Shown here: positions 53,469 through 62,584 of the stretch, one piece after another
Layout: each line of letters begins with the position of its first letter
Numbering within the stretch: position 1 is the first letter of the stretch
Origin: Azorinus chamasolen
Lineage: Eukaryota > Mollusca > Bivalvia > Cardiida > Solecurtidae
Direction: 5' to 3'
Length of the DNA stretch: 64,000 nucleotides
Assembly: GCA_963576725.1 (NCBI GenBank)
Contig: OY755252.1
Span: 42,611,552-42,675,551 of the forward strand
Made by a program: the position numbers and the translations under genes
The notes under the pieces: model-generated
Database searches by the model: none
What the model was told of the DNA's origin: nothing
Seen by the model: only the letters and a program-made list of their open reading frames with translations

Positions 53469-53645
53469 AATGAGACAACGGTGAATGAGATGAATGCGAA
53501 TTGAATTACCTGGCGTTGAAAATGTTGATATTTTCTTGAAACCAAATCCTTATAAACAATAGCAATTGGTGCAATGTGTTGATCTTAATTATCCAACTGT
53601 CTGTGCAAGTCGAAACTGACAAGATGGAACTGGCACAATTGGCTG

Positions 53646-53883
53646 TTAACCATTTCGCTGTTCTATGTTTATACCTACTGACTATTCATGGACAAAAACA
53701 AAGCGAAAATGAAATATGGAAGGTGCAAAATTATAGCTAGTTTAGAAAGTAAAGACAACGATATTTCAAATTCCATTAGCAACAGAGCAGATCCTGATTA
53801 GACGGATCCTATAGTAGCCGTCTGATCTGGTTCTACTCTATATGCCAATGCGTTAAAACGCGTTTACAGGAAGGAAAAGGTTA
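53646..53883 (-). mobile_element. Family B MITE, copy 9
   Basis: TTAACCATTTCGCTGTTCTA opens it and TACAGGAAGGAAAAGGTTA closes it. The hairpin is AGCAACAGAGCAGATCCTGA, GACGGATCCTATAGTAGCCG, GTTCTACTCTATATGCC. Confidence 0.8.
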
Positions 53884-53904
53884 TGTAACGAGTGACTTGA
53901 CTAA

Positions 53905-53975
53905 TATTTACAAACAAACTGGTTCCAGATAAGATACCGAGTAACTCGGCGCAAACTTAGTCGCAAATTGCTGGG
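53905..53975. mobile_element. Half family G hairpin
   Basis: CAAACAAACTGGTTCCAGAT and GATACCGAGTAACTCGG. The right arm is missing. Confidence 0.55.
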
Positions 53976-54169
53976 TAGATATTTGTTTCAGAAGCATAAG
54001 GGCGCAACATGCGCAAAGAGTCCTGGATTTAATAAAATATGTTTGTCCCACAGACACACTGACTGATAAATGTTATCCAATATAACACGCACTTTCTGAC
54101 TAAAAGCAAATTGCAAATATGACTTCTTGTTGAAAAGCTTATATGCTGCCATGCGCGATATGACTTACA

Positions 54170-54370
54170 TTTGAGAAACAGTTTGGATCTAGATAAAATG
54201 CAAAGTAACTCGGCATATCATTCAGATCCAAGCTGTTTGACACCCGTTGAATAGTCTCGCCAGCGCTTGGTGGAATCTGAAGTAACACTTGAAAACAGGT
54301 CGCATGTTGAACAGGCATTATTATTACAAGCAGGATAAGGGCGACCCTTGTTCAAAGTATCACCAAGGGA
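54170..54370 (-). mobile_element. Family G MITE, copy 21 (reversed)
   Basis: AACAGTTTGGATCTAGATAA, AAGTAACTCGGC, AGATCCAAGCTGTTTGACAC. CCGTTGAATAGTCTC follows in reversed order. AGCAGGATAAGGGCGACC further on may belong to another G end. Confidence 0.65.
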
Positions 54371-54489
54371 CTCACACATGTTTATCAAGTAGAAACACCG
54401 ACTGGCCAATGCCATATAACAGAACATACCATTTATAAATGACTAAATAAAGAGCAGGTAAGCCTTGCTATAATTGATCCCAAATTATC

Positions 54490-54741
54490 TTAACCCTTCT
54501 CTTGCTGAATTTTACAATATTTTTCTCCTTCTTTACCCATGCCCTGTTGTATAATTACATATATCATCTTCACTGTGTACAAGTATTTCGCTGTGCAATC
54601 ACTGCTGTGGAGTGCACTGGTTGCACAATCAACTTGTAAATAGTGCAGACCCTGATGAGACAGCTCCTGCAGGAGCTGTCTCATCTTGGTCTTCACTATT
54701 TACAGGTAGGTATATTGACGTGAATAGCAAGCGAAGGGTAA
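54490..54741 (+). mobile_element. Family H MITE, copy 5
   Basis: 252 bp, opening TTAACCCTTCTCTTGCTG and ending GCAAGCGAAGGGTAA (last TTAA mutated to GTAA). The hairpin tip CAGCTCCTGCAGGAGCTG is perfect. Confidence 0.9.
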
Positions 54742-54898
54742 CCAGAATCTGTTTGCTTATGAAATTATAATAAATCTGACTCTTTGGGTTCTACCAATAC
54801 CAAAACATCCTTTATGTGTAAAACATTATAAAAATCAGCTCATAAATATTCATGACGTCATTAGTTTTTACATGAATATTGAACAGGGAAAAGGTTAA
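54738..54898 (+). mobile_element. Right half of a family C MITE
   Basis: TCTGTTTGCTTATGAAATTA, ATAAATATTCATGACGTCAT and GAACAGGGAAAAGGTTAA. It begins at the H copy's end, with the left half missing. Confidence 0.7.
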
Positions 54899-55258
54899 AA
54901 CGCTGTAAAAATATATCTACTTAAACTCTTATTTGCTGCAGTTTTATTTTCTTTCGATTTTCTAAGCTTTTGAGAAACTACAAACTTAGAGTTCATACAA
55001 ATGTGATTATATACCTAGTTTAACATCTGAGATTATTGTCTGAGGTCCAAAATATCCAACACAGAACAATTTGTTGACCGCAAAACGGTGCGTACACTGT
55101 ACAAACAGTGCACTCCTCCAACCGGGTAATCACAAGTTACAATGTATGTGGAATGCCATTTTAACACATCATCCCCAACTACACGTACACTATAGTTAAG
55201 CTAATGCGGAGCGGATATTCTGCTAGCTATTGGTGTGTGTGAGCAAACAAGATGTCAG
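54899..55258. other. No gene seen
   Basis: GAGAAACTACAAACTTAG near 54,973 may be a G-arm scrap. Nothing else is supported. Confidence 0.3.
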
Positions 55259-55731
55259 CCCCTTTAACTGATATAAACACCCTTTGCAAATGGAGAAGCA
55301 CCAGACCTGTCGGCTCAAGTAGGAGCTGTCTGATTAGGGTCTGTCTTGTTTGCGTAAGGTTTTATATCGATCATTTATTGCATTCAGCATCATAAAATGC
55401 TCATAGCAAACATAATGTATACACAGTAGTAAATACATAACTCATACCTCTATCACTTTACTGGAGGTCTAACGTATTGTCAGGTCCATGAACAGAACAT
55501 AGAACAACTTTTTGATGACTGAAGAAAATTTAATACAGGAAAATAAAAGAAAACTGTTATTCTACTAACCTAATTTCATGGCAAAATATACGTACTTAGC
55601 ATTATAGATATAATTCTACACGTTCTGCCTTTGCCATAAACTACTTTGTTCATTTCCCATTATAAGACATCAGCTAACAAATTCATGACGTCGTCATTTC
55701 TTACATGAGTATTCATGAGGTAAAGCGTTAA
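55259..55731 (+). mobile_element. Family B/C MITE with extra interior
   Basis: CCCCTTTAACTGATATAAAC, TTTGCAAATGGAGAAGCACC, GGCTCAAGTAGGAGCTGTC and GGTCTGTCTTGTTTGC form a hairpin. The distal arm GACGTCGTCATTTCTTACAT..GGTAAAGCGTTAA follows only after about 250 bp of unrelated DNA, suggesting an insertion between 55,360 and 55,620. Confidence 0.6.
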
Positions 55732-55962
55732 CAATTTACTCCATAAATACGCCTTTCTCCGCCTTGGCAAAAAAGTAGATCCAGATCAGACGGTCCCTAT
55801 AAGAACCGTCTGATCAGGAACTACTCTGTTTTCTTATGATATAATATAGATATGACTCTACAATTTCTATCACGGCCAAACTGTGTTGTTATTAAAAAAG
55901 AATCTAATCAATATTCATGACGTCATTATTTTTACATTAATATCCATCAGGTAAAGAGTTAA
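55728..55962 (+). mobile_element. Family C MITE, copy 9 (full)
   Basis: TTAACAATTTACTCCATAAA opens it, sharing its TTAA with the preceding element, and ATCAGGTAAAGAGTTAA closes it (235 bp). The hairpin is AAAAAGTAGATCCAGATCAG, GGTCCCTATAAGAACCG, GGAACTACTCTGTTTTC. Confidence 0.85.
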
Positions 55963-57180
55963 AACTTGTTTTCTCTGTAACATACTATCCCCAGTCTTGT
56001 CAGTCAATTTAATATCGACAATTAAACTGTTAATTTGTCCAAGGGGAATTTGAAATGGATTAAATTTTCGTAAATGAGCAAAACGTAAAGTGCATAAGTT
56101 TAATGCCAAACTATTGAAATTACCCTCTATGGACGAAAACGTGATGACATCTTCATGTTCTCCTATTTTCAGAATTTTGCAAACGTGAAGCAGATTAACA
56201 GAATGCAATTTTGTAACTGCTTCATGAAGTTAAGTATATTACAGTGATTTCAATGCATATCCTCGACGTTTTCCTGTTTTGAAGTAACGAAGTACGAGAG
56301 TTTTAAGAGAGATTATTATTTGACTTGCGAATAGGTAATAAGTTCATATTGCAGGTGTTTAGGTTAAATCACATGAGTACTATTGTATTTGCCCAAATGC
56401 TTCGATGTTAGAGCTAACAGCCAAATCCGCTGACATCCCAGAACATGAACCGGTTCAAGGGAGGGGGTCACTGTCCCTGCGCGCAGTTAGCAGTTTAAAT
56501 GTATTGTCTCTTGTCTGGAGTACATGTAACCATATCTAACCTCAGCAATTGTGTTGATATGGCTGGCAAGTATTTCTACATGTTGGATCTGAAAGATTGG
56601 TTGTGATCCTGACTTTGACTGTATCTACATTTAACTTTCCCTCTTACTCTCTTTTAGGGTAGAATCTTACACACAAAACTGTTTTGCCACTCTCTCTACT
56701 GGCAATCCACTGTCTAATACAAAGTAATATGTATCTGTCAACATTTCAGGGTAAAAAAAAGAAAAAAAGAGTCAAAAGCATCATCACAAATCTGCGTAAG
56801 GCAGTAGTCTGTAACTTCCGTTTTGACGGAAACTCTATTTCTTTAGTCACGTGATGTACAAAACAGGTCAATGGGCGCTGCGAACAAAGTATTAGCAGAA
56901 ATGGAAAATACTCTATTACTTGAAGGAAGTTTAAGAGGACATTTAAGGAAAAGCTAGAAAGTGAATGATAAAATACTTATGCGGCATAATTATTTAATCT
57001 TTTTATTGTTCCATTTCGGTCTTAATTTTCGTTGCCGTTATGCTCATGTGTTTATGTTTACATGAGTTAACGTAGTGTCCCGAAATCTCGCGAGGTTACT
57101 ATTTAGAACGTGCATAAACGAGATCGTGAAAAATATATGACCGTCGAAAACACACATCTGGAAAATACTACATTACGATG
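55963..57180. other. No gene recognised; CpG-bearing patch
   Basis: A 97-codon minus-strand frame (55,915-56,208) has no recognisable domain. Around 56,840-57,130 are TCACGTGATG, GTCCCGAAATCTCGCGAGG and an exact CTCGCGAG palindrome, which could be promoter-like; there is no exon to attach it to. Confidence 0.35.
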
Positions 57181-57365
57181 TACAGTAAAACCTCTCTATA
57201 ACGGCCACTAAATCGTGTTAATTAGTTGGTATTTAGGGCAGGCGACTGCTTAAATCAAGGTGAAAGTAAAACAGAATGCTCCTATGAATGCTTTATGATC
57301 ATAGTGCCTTTCTGATCTGGGTCTACAATCTTTGCAAAGGCGTACCAAAGGCGCTATATTACATA
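57181..57365. mobile_element. Chimeric MITE: F left arm, C right arm
   Basis: TACAGTAAAACCTCTCTATA and GGGCAGGCGACTGC..AAAACAGAATGCTCCTAT are family F up to the apex. Beyond it the sequence is TGCCTTTCTGATCTGGGTCT and ACAATCTTTGCAAAGGCG, a C hairpin arm. There is no F right arm. Confidence 0.75.
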
Positions 57366-57990
57366 ATTAGTGTCCAAGTGCCGTGACTCTGTAGGTTATA
57401 TTCATGCATTTCAACCTAATAAATATTTACATTTTCATAAGCATTAATAGGTTTCTGTTCATTTAATGTCATATGAACTAGAGAATTTCTGATCTCGACA
57501 GAAACCTGACAGTCAGATCAGCATACAGCAGATATTATTGGAGGGTTCTGGTCTATATCTACATTTTTTTGCAAAGGCATGACAAAGCGTTCCTATTAGG
57601 CAAATGGTTTAGGATATCAATTTGCGTCTATATTTGGTCTGCATGCAGTAATATTCGACTGAATGGCAGCCTCTTTTTCCTAACATTTCGTCATTTTCCT
57701 ATTCGCTCATTGCATGAAGAAATTAAGGATGGCATATTGATTGCGTCATTAATTCTGAACAAATATCTGAGGAAGTGACTCGTTTATCACCGCCTCACGA
57801 ATTTTCTGAAACACTTTATCGACGTCAGATAATTTCCATTGCAGTACTATTTTATACTACGATATTTGATTTTTTACATGCAATTTGAAAGTTATTTCCT
57901 CTACTAAAATACACTGCTTACAATATTATAGCATGCCTGTATTACTTTGACCAGTTTCCCTTTATTACGACAGTGTTATTGTTTTGTTAG
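57366..57990. other. No gene; hairpin-arm scrap
   Basis: GTTCTGGTCTATATCTAC and TTTTTTGCAAAGGCATG near 57,546-57,582 is a degenerate C arm. A 69-codon frame has no recognisable domain. Confidence 0.35.
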
Positions 57991-58202
57991 TACAGTAAAA
58001 CATCTCTATAACGGACGGCCACTAAATTGTGTTAATTAGTTTGTATTTAGGGCAGGTGACTGCTTAAAGCAAGGTGAAAGTAAAACAGAACGCTCCTATA
58101 GGAGCGTTCTGTTTTACTTTCACCTTGCTTTAAGTAACCACCTGCATTTAATACAACATACTTGATGTAATTTAATGGCCGTTATAGAGAGGTTTTACTG
58201 TA
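57991..58202. mobile_element. Family F MITE, copy 3 (near-perfect)
   Basis: TACAGTAAAACATCTCTATA opens it and TTATAGAGAGGTTTTACTGTA's last 20 bases close it. The core pairs GCTTAAAGCAAGGTGAAAGT and AAAACAGAACGCTCC with their exact complements around CTATAG. 212 bp. Reference copy of family F. Confidence 0.9.
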
Positions 58203-58287
58203 TTTAATTGTGATGATTAGTGATACGATGTAGTGCTACAAAGATTTACATCTAATCTTTTAGAAATGCAGTTTATAGAAACGTCTT
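58203..58287. other. Short spacer
   Basis: No feature seen. Confidence 0.3.
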
Positions 58288-58665
58288 TTAACACCTTTGC
58301 AGCCGCAACAAAGTAAACACAGTTAAGACGGCTATCGTAAAAGCCGTCTGACGAAGGTTTGCTCTGTTTGCGTATGAAATAATATGTATACAGTAGAAAC
58401 TGTCTTAAGCGGTCATTCAGTTATTGAACATAGGATTCTTGAATAGCAGATGGTTGCTTAATGCAGGGCAAAAGCAATCCTTATGGACCTTTCTGCATTA
58501 CTTTTGATCTACATTAAGCTATCACCTGCTTTAAAAACCACCCATAATTAGACATTTTGATGGCGGCTAACGACAAGTTCTACTGTATGTCATTATGACA
58601 AATCAGATATATGATATCCATACAGTAATATTTTCTTACTAAGTATTCATGATATAAAGGGTTAA
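58288..58665 (+). mobile_element. Family C MITE interrupted by family E
   Basis: TTAACACCTTTGCAGCCGC opens it. The hairpin (58,314-58,371) is AAACACAGTTAAGACGGC, ATCGTAAAAGCCG, TGACGAAGGTTTGC. The arm breaks at AATAATATGTA and resumes after E at TATGTCATTATG, ending GATATAAAGGGTTAA. Confidence 0.75.
58389..58587. mobile_element. Family E MITE, copy 8
   Basis: TACAGTAGAAACTGTCTTAA opens it and CGACAAGTTCTACTGTA closes it, with TA on both sides. The core GATGGTTGCTTAATGCAGG, CCTTATGGACC, ACATTAAGCTATCACC has a partly deleted left stem. Confidence 0.85.
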
Positions 58666-59483
58666 ACAGGAACACCGTTGTTCAAATTGACTCCTTGAGA
58701 ACATTCATGTCTCAATTAACAGAAATCTGCTAGATAACATTAATTGGTATAGCAAATGATGCATGCTATAAAACTAGGCAATCTGTATTAAGTACTTTTA
58801 GGCTGTATGTGCAAGGATATCGTAGCAATTTAACATATACTAATATTTACATTCGCCCTGCAACGTCCTTATATAACCTTATTCTAAAAAGAAAGTTGCA
58901 TTTTCCCATGAACGTTCATTTCAATACCGGTTTGAGTCGGTTCTCCTTTTCCCAGAATTCCGCTCAAGCGGCCCTGAAAATTTGATATGTGGCATCTTCT
59001 TACTGAGAATTATCGCTTGAATACATAATATTGCCAACTTTAACAGCCGTGGCGTATCAAAATATATTACAAGTAATGAGTGAAGCATAAATAAGTCAAT
59101 GTCCTTACCGTTAACAAAGAAAAATCCGAGAATAAAATCCAACGTTGTGACCCGCTTTCGATCAAGCGGGTGGGTAAATTGGCTTCGACACCGCGACCTA
59201 CATTTAAGAAGATGCTTTAATACCAACATTTCGAAAATATATATGATTTGAAATATCTCGATAATCTTTTCTTTAAACATAGCTGGACAATTTACTGATT
59301 AAAATCTTGTATTCATTCTATATTTATAACATGTGTTTGGGACTATTTTTCATACCATATATAGATATCCTACTACGTTAGAAACGAACCTGGCAACGAC
59401 CTAGATAGCGGCTATTACGTGACCGGTATATAATATTTTAAAAAAAAATCCGTTGAAATATAAGAAATACAATGGAATATAAA
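58666..59483. other. No gene recognised
   Basis: A 119-codon minus-strand frame (58,921-59,280) shows no recognisable domain. The sequence is AT-rich; I do not call a gene. Confidence 0.35.
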
Positions 59484-59650
59484 TATAAGAAATAGATGAC
59501 GTGCTCCCGGTGTTCATGAGGTTATGCAACGCATAGCTTTACGAGCAAAGATTCACGTGAAGCCCTTCGGGCTTCACTAACTTTGCTCGTAAAGCTATGC
59601 GTTGCATAACCTCATGAACACCGGAAACACGTCATTCATTTCTTAAATAT
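59484..59650. repeat. Perfect 44-bp-arm palindrome with nested hairpin
   Basis: CCGGTGTTCATGAGGTTATG starts the left arm (59,507-59,550), whose exact complement occupies 59,581-59,624. The 30-base spacer folds again (GTGAAGCCCTTCGGGCTTCAC split: GTGAAGCC, CTTCGG, GCTTCAC). Outside, AAGAAATAGATGACGTG and CACGTCATTCATTTCTT extend the pairing imperfectly to about 75 bp per arm. Confidence 0.9.
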
Positions 59651-59738
59651 ACTAAGCATTGCCCTATAAGGGTTAAGGTTTTCTTTTTGAATCGTAGATG
59701 GATTTGATTTGATTGCATTATCATTAGATATGGACAAC

Positions 59739-59905
59739 ATGTTTAACCCGTGCAGTGCGGGACATGCGTCACTAATATTCATTGCAAACAGGGTCTGCAC
59801 TGTCTGTCATGTTACACTTTTCTTTTCCCTAAAGATTTACCATAAGCCTGACCTTCTTGAAGTTTGGAATAGTCCATTTGAAAATACAGCGTTGTAGTGT
59901 TTAAA
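59739..59905 (-). mobile_element. Family L element, copy 2
   Basis: TTAACCCGTGCAGTGCGG opens it. GCAAACAGGGTCTGCACTG is a short hairpin-like centre. AGTCCATTTGAAAATACAGC with GTTGTAGTG matches family L at 13.3 kb, inverted. Confidence 0.55.
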
Positions 59906-59963
59906 TATTTAAAGCCACTTTAAGAGGACCTAATATGAATTCTAATTTTGTTTTCTGTATGAT

Positions 59964-60193
59964 AGTAACCCTTTACTCCATATAGACACCGTTTGGTCCA
60001 TTTGCAGAGTTTAACCAAAACATACCGCTCATATGGGAGACATCTGATCTGTGTCCTCTCGTAAGTTATGAAAAAATATAGATATGGTCCTATAGTTTAA
60101 AAAAATTCCTTGGGTCATGTGCCATTACGGAATTTCATCTTGTTATTATTCATGCTGTCGGTATTTGTGTTTATTCATTGATTAAAGGGTTAA
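59964..60193 (+). mobile_element. Family C MITE, copy 10, degenerate
   Basis: GTAACCCTTTACTCCATATA opens it and TTGATTAAAGGGTTAA closes it. The hairpin (AACCAAAACATACCGC, CATATGGGAG, CATCTGATCTGTGTCC) has lost most pairing. Confidence 0.7.
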
Positions 60194-60230
60194 GCCGCCA
60201 TTTTCATAAAAATACCTAAACTGCTTTTTA

Positions 60231-60451
60231 TTAACTCTTTCGCTGCCACATTTTGTTGTCTGCAAACATTTTCTTCTGCTACAATTTTCATTTTGTTTTA
60301 CTTTTCTTATTTGTTTTATTTCAGAAAACAGTCACTGACAGTAACAAACAGTTTGGATCATGATGAGACACCGAGTTACTCGGTGTCTCATCTGGATCCA
60401 AACTGTCTGCATAAGTAATCACAGATACGACATTGGCAGCGAAAGAGTTAA
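60231..60451 (+). mobile_element. Family K MITE, copy 2 (full)
   Basis: TTAACTCTTTCGCTGCCACA opens it and CATTGGCAGCGAAAGAGTTAA's last 20 bases close it (221 bp). Terminal inversion of about 17 bp. The hairpin (60,344-60,410) is ACAAACAGTTTGGATCATGA, CACCGAGTTACTCGGTG, GATCCAAACTGTCTGC. Reference copy of family K. Confidence 0.9.
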
Positions 60452-60592
60452 CATTCCGGTTTATTGTAATTTCTGTAGTTGTAAAGCATAGCATATTTTC
60501 AATGTACCAAGCAATGACATATTATCGAATGGAAATTCAGGACTTTGAGGCATTAAACAAAAATGGCAATAAAACAGCTTAAATCATAACAC

Positions 60593-60796
60593 TACAGTAG
60601 AACCTCTCTAATGCGACCACTTAATAAATAAACATGGATGTCTTTATAAGCAGGTGGTTGCTTAATGCAGGACAAAGTAATGCAGAAAGCTCCTCGAGCT
60701 TTCTGCATTACTTTTGTCCTACATTAAACTACCACCTGCCTCTACTACCTAGATATATACCTTTTTAGATGGTCGCATTAGAGGGGGTTAACTGTA
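60593..60796. mobile_element. Family E MITE, copy 10
   Basis: TACAGTAGAACCTCTCTAAT opens it and GCATTAGAGGGGGTTAACTG-TA closes it. The core pairs CAGGTGGTTGCTTAATGC with its complement around AAAGCTCCTCGAGCTTT, with the apex shortened to CTCCTCGAG. 204 bp. Confidence 0.85.
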
Positions 60797-61044
60797 TCAT
60801 GAAACGTTGGAAAGAAATGCAATTTAATCTAAATTCAGTGAAAAACCTCAACATGAGTCCATTAATATTAAAACGTGCAAAATACTGTATATCATTATGT
60901 TCGACAATAAACAACATCTTCAACACTTGTTTAAGAGATATTCCAGAATATGACAGTTCTTGTTTGCATAAATAGTATTATTCGGAGTTAATGAGGCAAA
61001 CATGGCGACCTTAATTGATTATTCTAAGGAAATCAAGAGTCGGT

Positions 61045-62025
61045 AGCTCACCCTTCCCCTCATGAATATTCATATCGCAAATAATGACATCATGAATATT
61101 TTAGCTGAATTTGCATAGTCATAGGGATATGAATATGTAAGGTTTTGTCTTTGTCATGTACTATAGCATCAGATCTGTATAATGTTCATAAGCCAAATGA
61201 TCTGTTTTGTAACGGATCACATTTGTTAGAGATATTTTACGATTGTGATCACATTCGTAACAGGTCAAATGTGTTACAAATGTGAGTATCCGACATGGGA
61301 GGTGACATTAGAATCACATATGTAACAGGTTGAGTTCTTGAATGACTATGTTCAATTAGTTAATAGTAATAGGATTATCATTGTATATGTTACTATATTT
61401 CCTTGAGGGTCACGTCTCAACTTTTCACAACCTTAACAGCACATTTTAAAAGATATAATGTACATGTTTGTAATATGTTTTAGGATATCTGCCTAAAATA
61501 TATTGAAGAGTTTCCATTTTTTCATAGAACTTGTCATACACGTGTACATGCACCGAGGCAATTATGTTAATATGTGCCTATGGTTAAATAAATATTCCTT
61601 CTTAGTTCCTTTATTTGCTTTTAATTGAGTAATTAATACAATATGCCAAGCATTGCCCTATAAGCCCTATGTTAATATTTAGTTTGTTGTTAAAATTTGG
61701 ACAAGGTTCAAATTTTGCGATGAGAGGTGATGCACATGCACTTTTTAGCTTCATGAAATTCTGCATGAAATTTGATGTCGTGATACAAATGTGATCGTAT
61801 GTCACATCAAACATCGGCATCGATCACATTCGTCAAAAATGTTTTGCATATGTGCTCGATTTCTGGATCACATTTGTAATACGTGTTACGAATGTGATTT
61901 GTTACAAATGTGGTCTAGCAGAGCTGACCCCGACCTGATTACAGGATCTTTACGTGAGCCGTCTGATCTGGACCTACTCTATTTCAAAGGTGCCGAAATT
62001 CCCCTCTTGGTGGGGAAAGGTAAAA
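61045..62025 (-). mobile_element. Family C MITE interrupted by a 0.7-kb element
   Basis: CACCCTTCCCCTCATGAATA, then AGCATCAGATCTGTATAATG and TTCATAAGCCAAA form the left C arm. The hairpin's remaining part (CAGAGCTGACCCCGACCTG, GTGAGCCGTCTGATCTGG, CTACTCTATTTCAAAGG) resumes at about 61,918. Confidence 0.7.
61197..61915. mobile_element. Element with iterated TCACATTTGTAAC motif
   Basis: Nine copies of GATCACATTTGTAAC or its inverse cluster at the two ends: 61,215, 61,247, 61,271, 61,311 on the left and 61,785, 61,822, 61,866, 61,885, 61,901 on the right. The middle is AT-rich and non-coding. It sits inside a C hairpin. The exact ends and any target duplication are unresolved. Confidence 0.65.
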
Positions 62026-62203
62026 TATGCTGGCATCATACTGATTTCAGCAATAATATGAAATAAGACATGGTTTCAATGTTTCACCATCAATCGTTTC
62101 CAAACAATACAAGAAACACGGCGCGTTTAAGTGATCAAACCTAACCATTATCTCGCTGTAAAAATATAAGGTATTCCCAAGTTATATCAAGTGCCATATT
62201 GAC

Positions 62204-62411
62204 TACAATAGGATCTATACTTAACGGCTATTCCTTCCTTGAACACATGAGTCATAAAACAGGTGGTTGCTTAATGCAGGACAAAAGTAAATACAGAAAG
62301 CTCCTGTAGGAGCTTTCTGTATTACTTTTGACCTGCATTAAGTTACGACCTGCGTTATTGCCAAATAAGTATACCTTTGTTTGATGACTGTTGGAGACAG
62401 ATTCAACTGTA
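62204..62411. mobile_element. Family E MITE, copy 11
   Basis: TACAATAGGATCTATACTTA opens it and AGACAGATTCAACTGTA closes it. The core pairs CAGGTGGTTGCTTAATGCAG and AGAAAGCTCCTGTAGGAGC with GACCTGCATTAAGTTACGAC. 208 bp. Confidence 0.8.
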
Positions 62412-62454
62412 CGTCCGATTCGAAAGTATTTGTGAAAACAAAATTGTCGAGCGT

Positions 62455-62555
62455 GTGTCAAACAACTTTGACCTTGATGAGACGACGATCATCTGGATCC
62501 ACACTGTTTGCAATTGTGAGCCAGGTCGCAGCTTGTGGTGAACGCATTAAAAGTC
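62455..62555 (+). mobile_element. Family G MITE, copy 19
   Basis: TGTCAAACAACTTTGACCTT, GATGAGACGACGATCATC, TGGATCCACACTGTTTGC (apex partly deleted), then GTGAGCCAGGTCGCAGC, the G right arm. Confidence 0.7.
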
Positions 62556-62584
62556 TTACACCCATGAAGAGTTTTATCTAAAAC

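Noticed and set aside
58921..59280. 119-codon minus-strand frame
   Set aside because: It is the longest non-repeat frame in the window, but the translation shows no recognisable domain, and a frame this long is possible by chance in 64 kb.
59484..59650. Bacterial-type terminator
   Set aside because: No T-tract logic applies, the arms are far too long and the sequence is eukaryotic.
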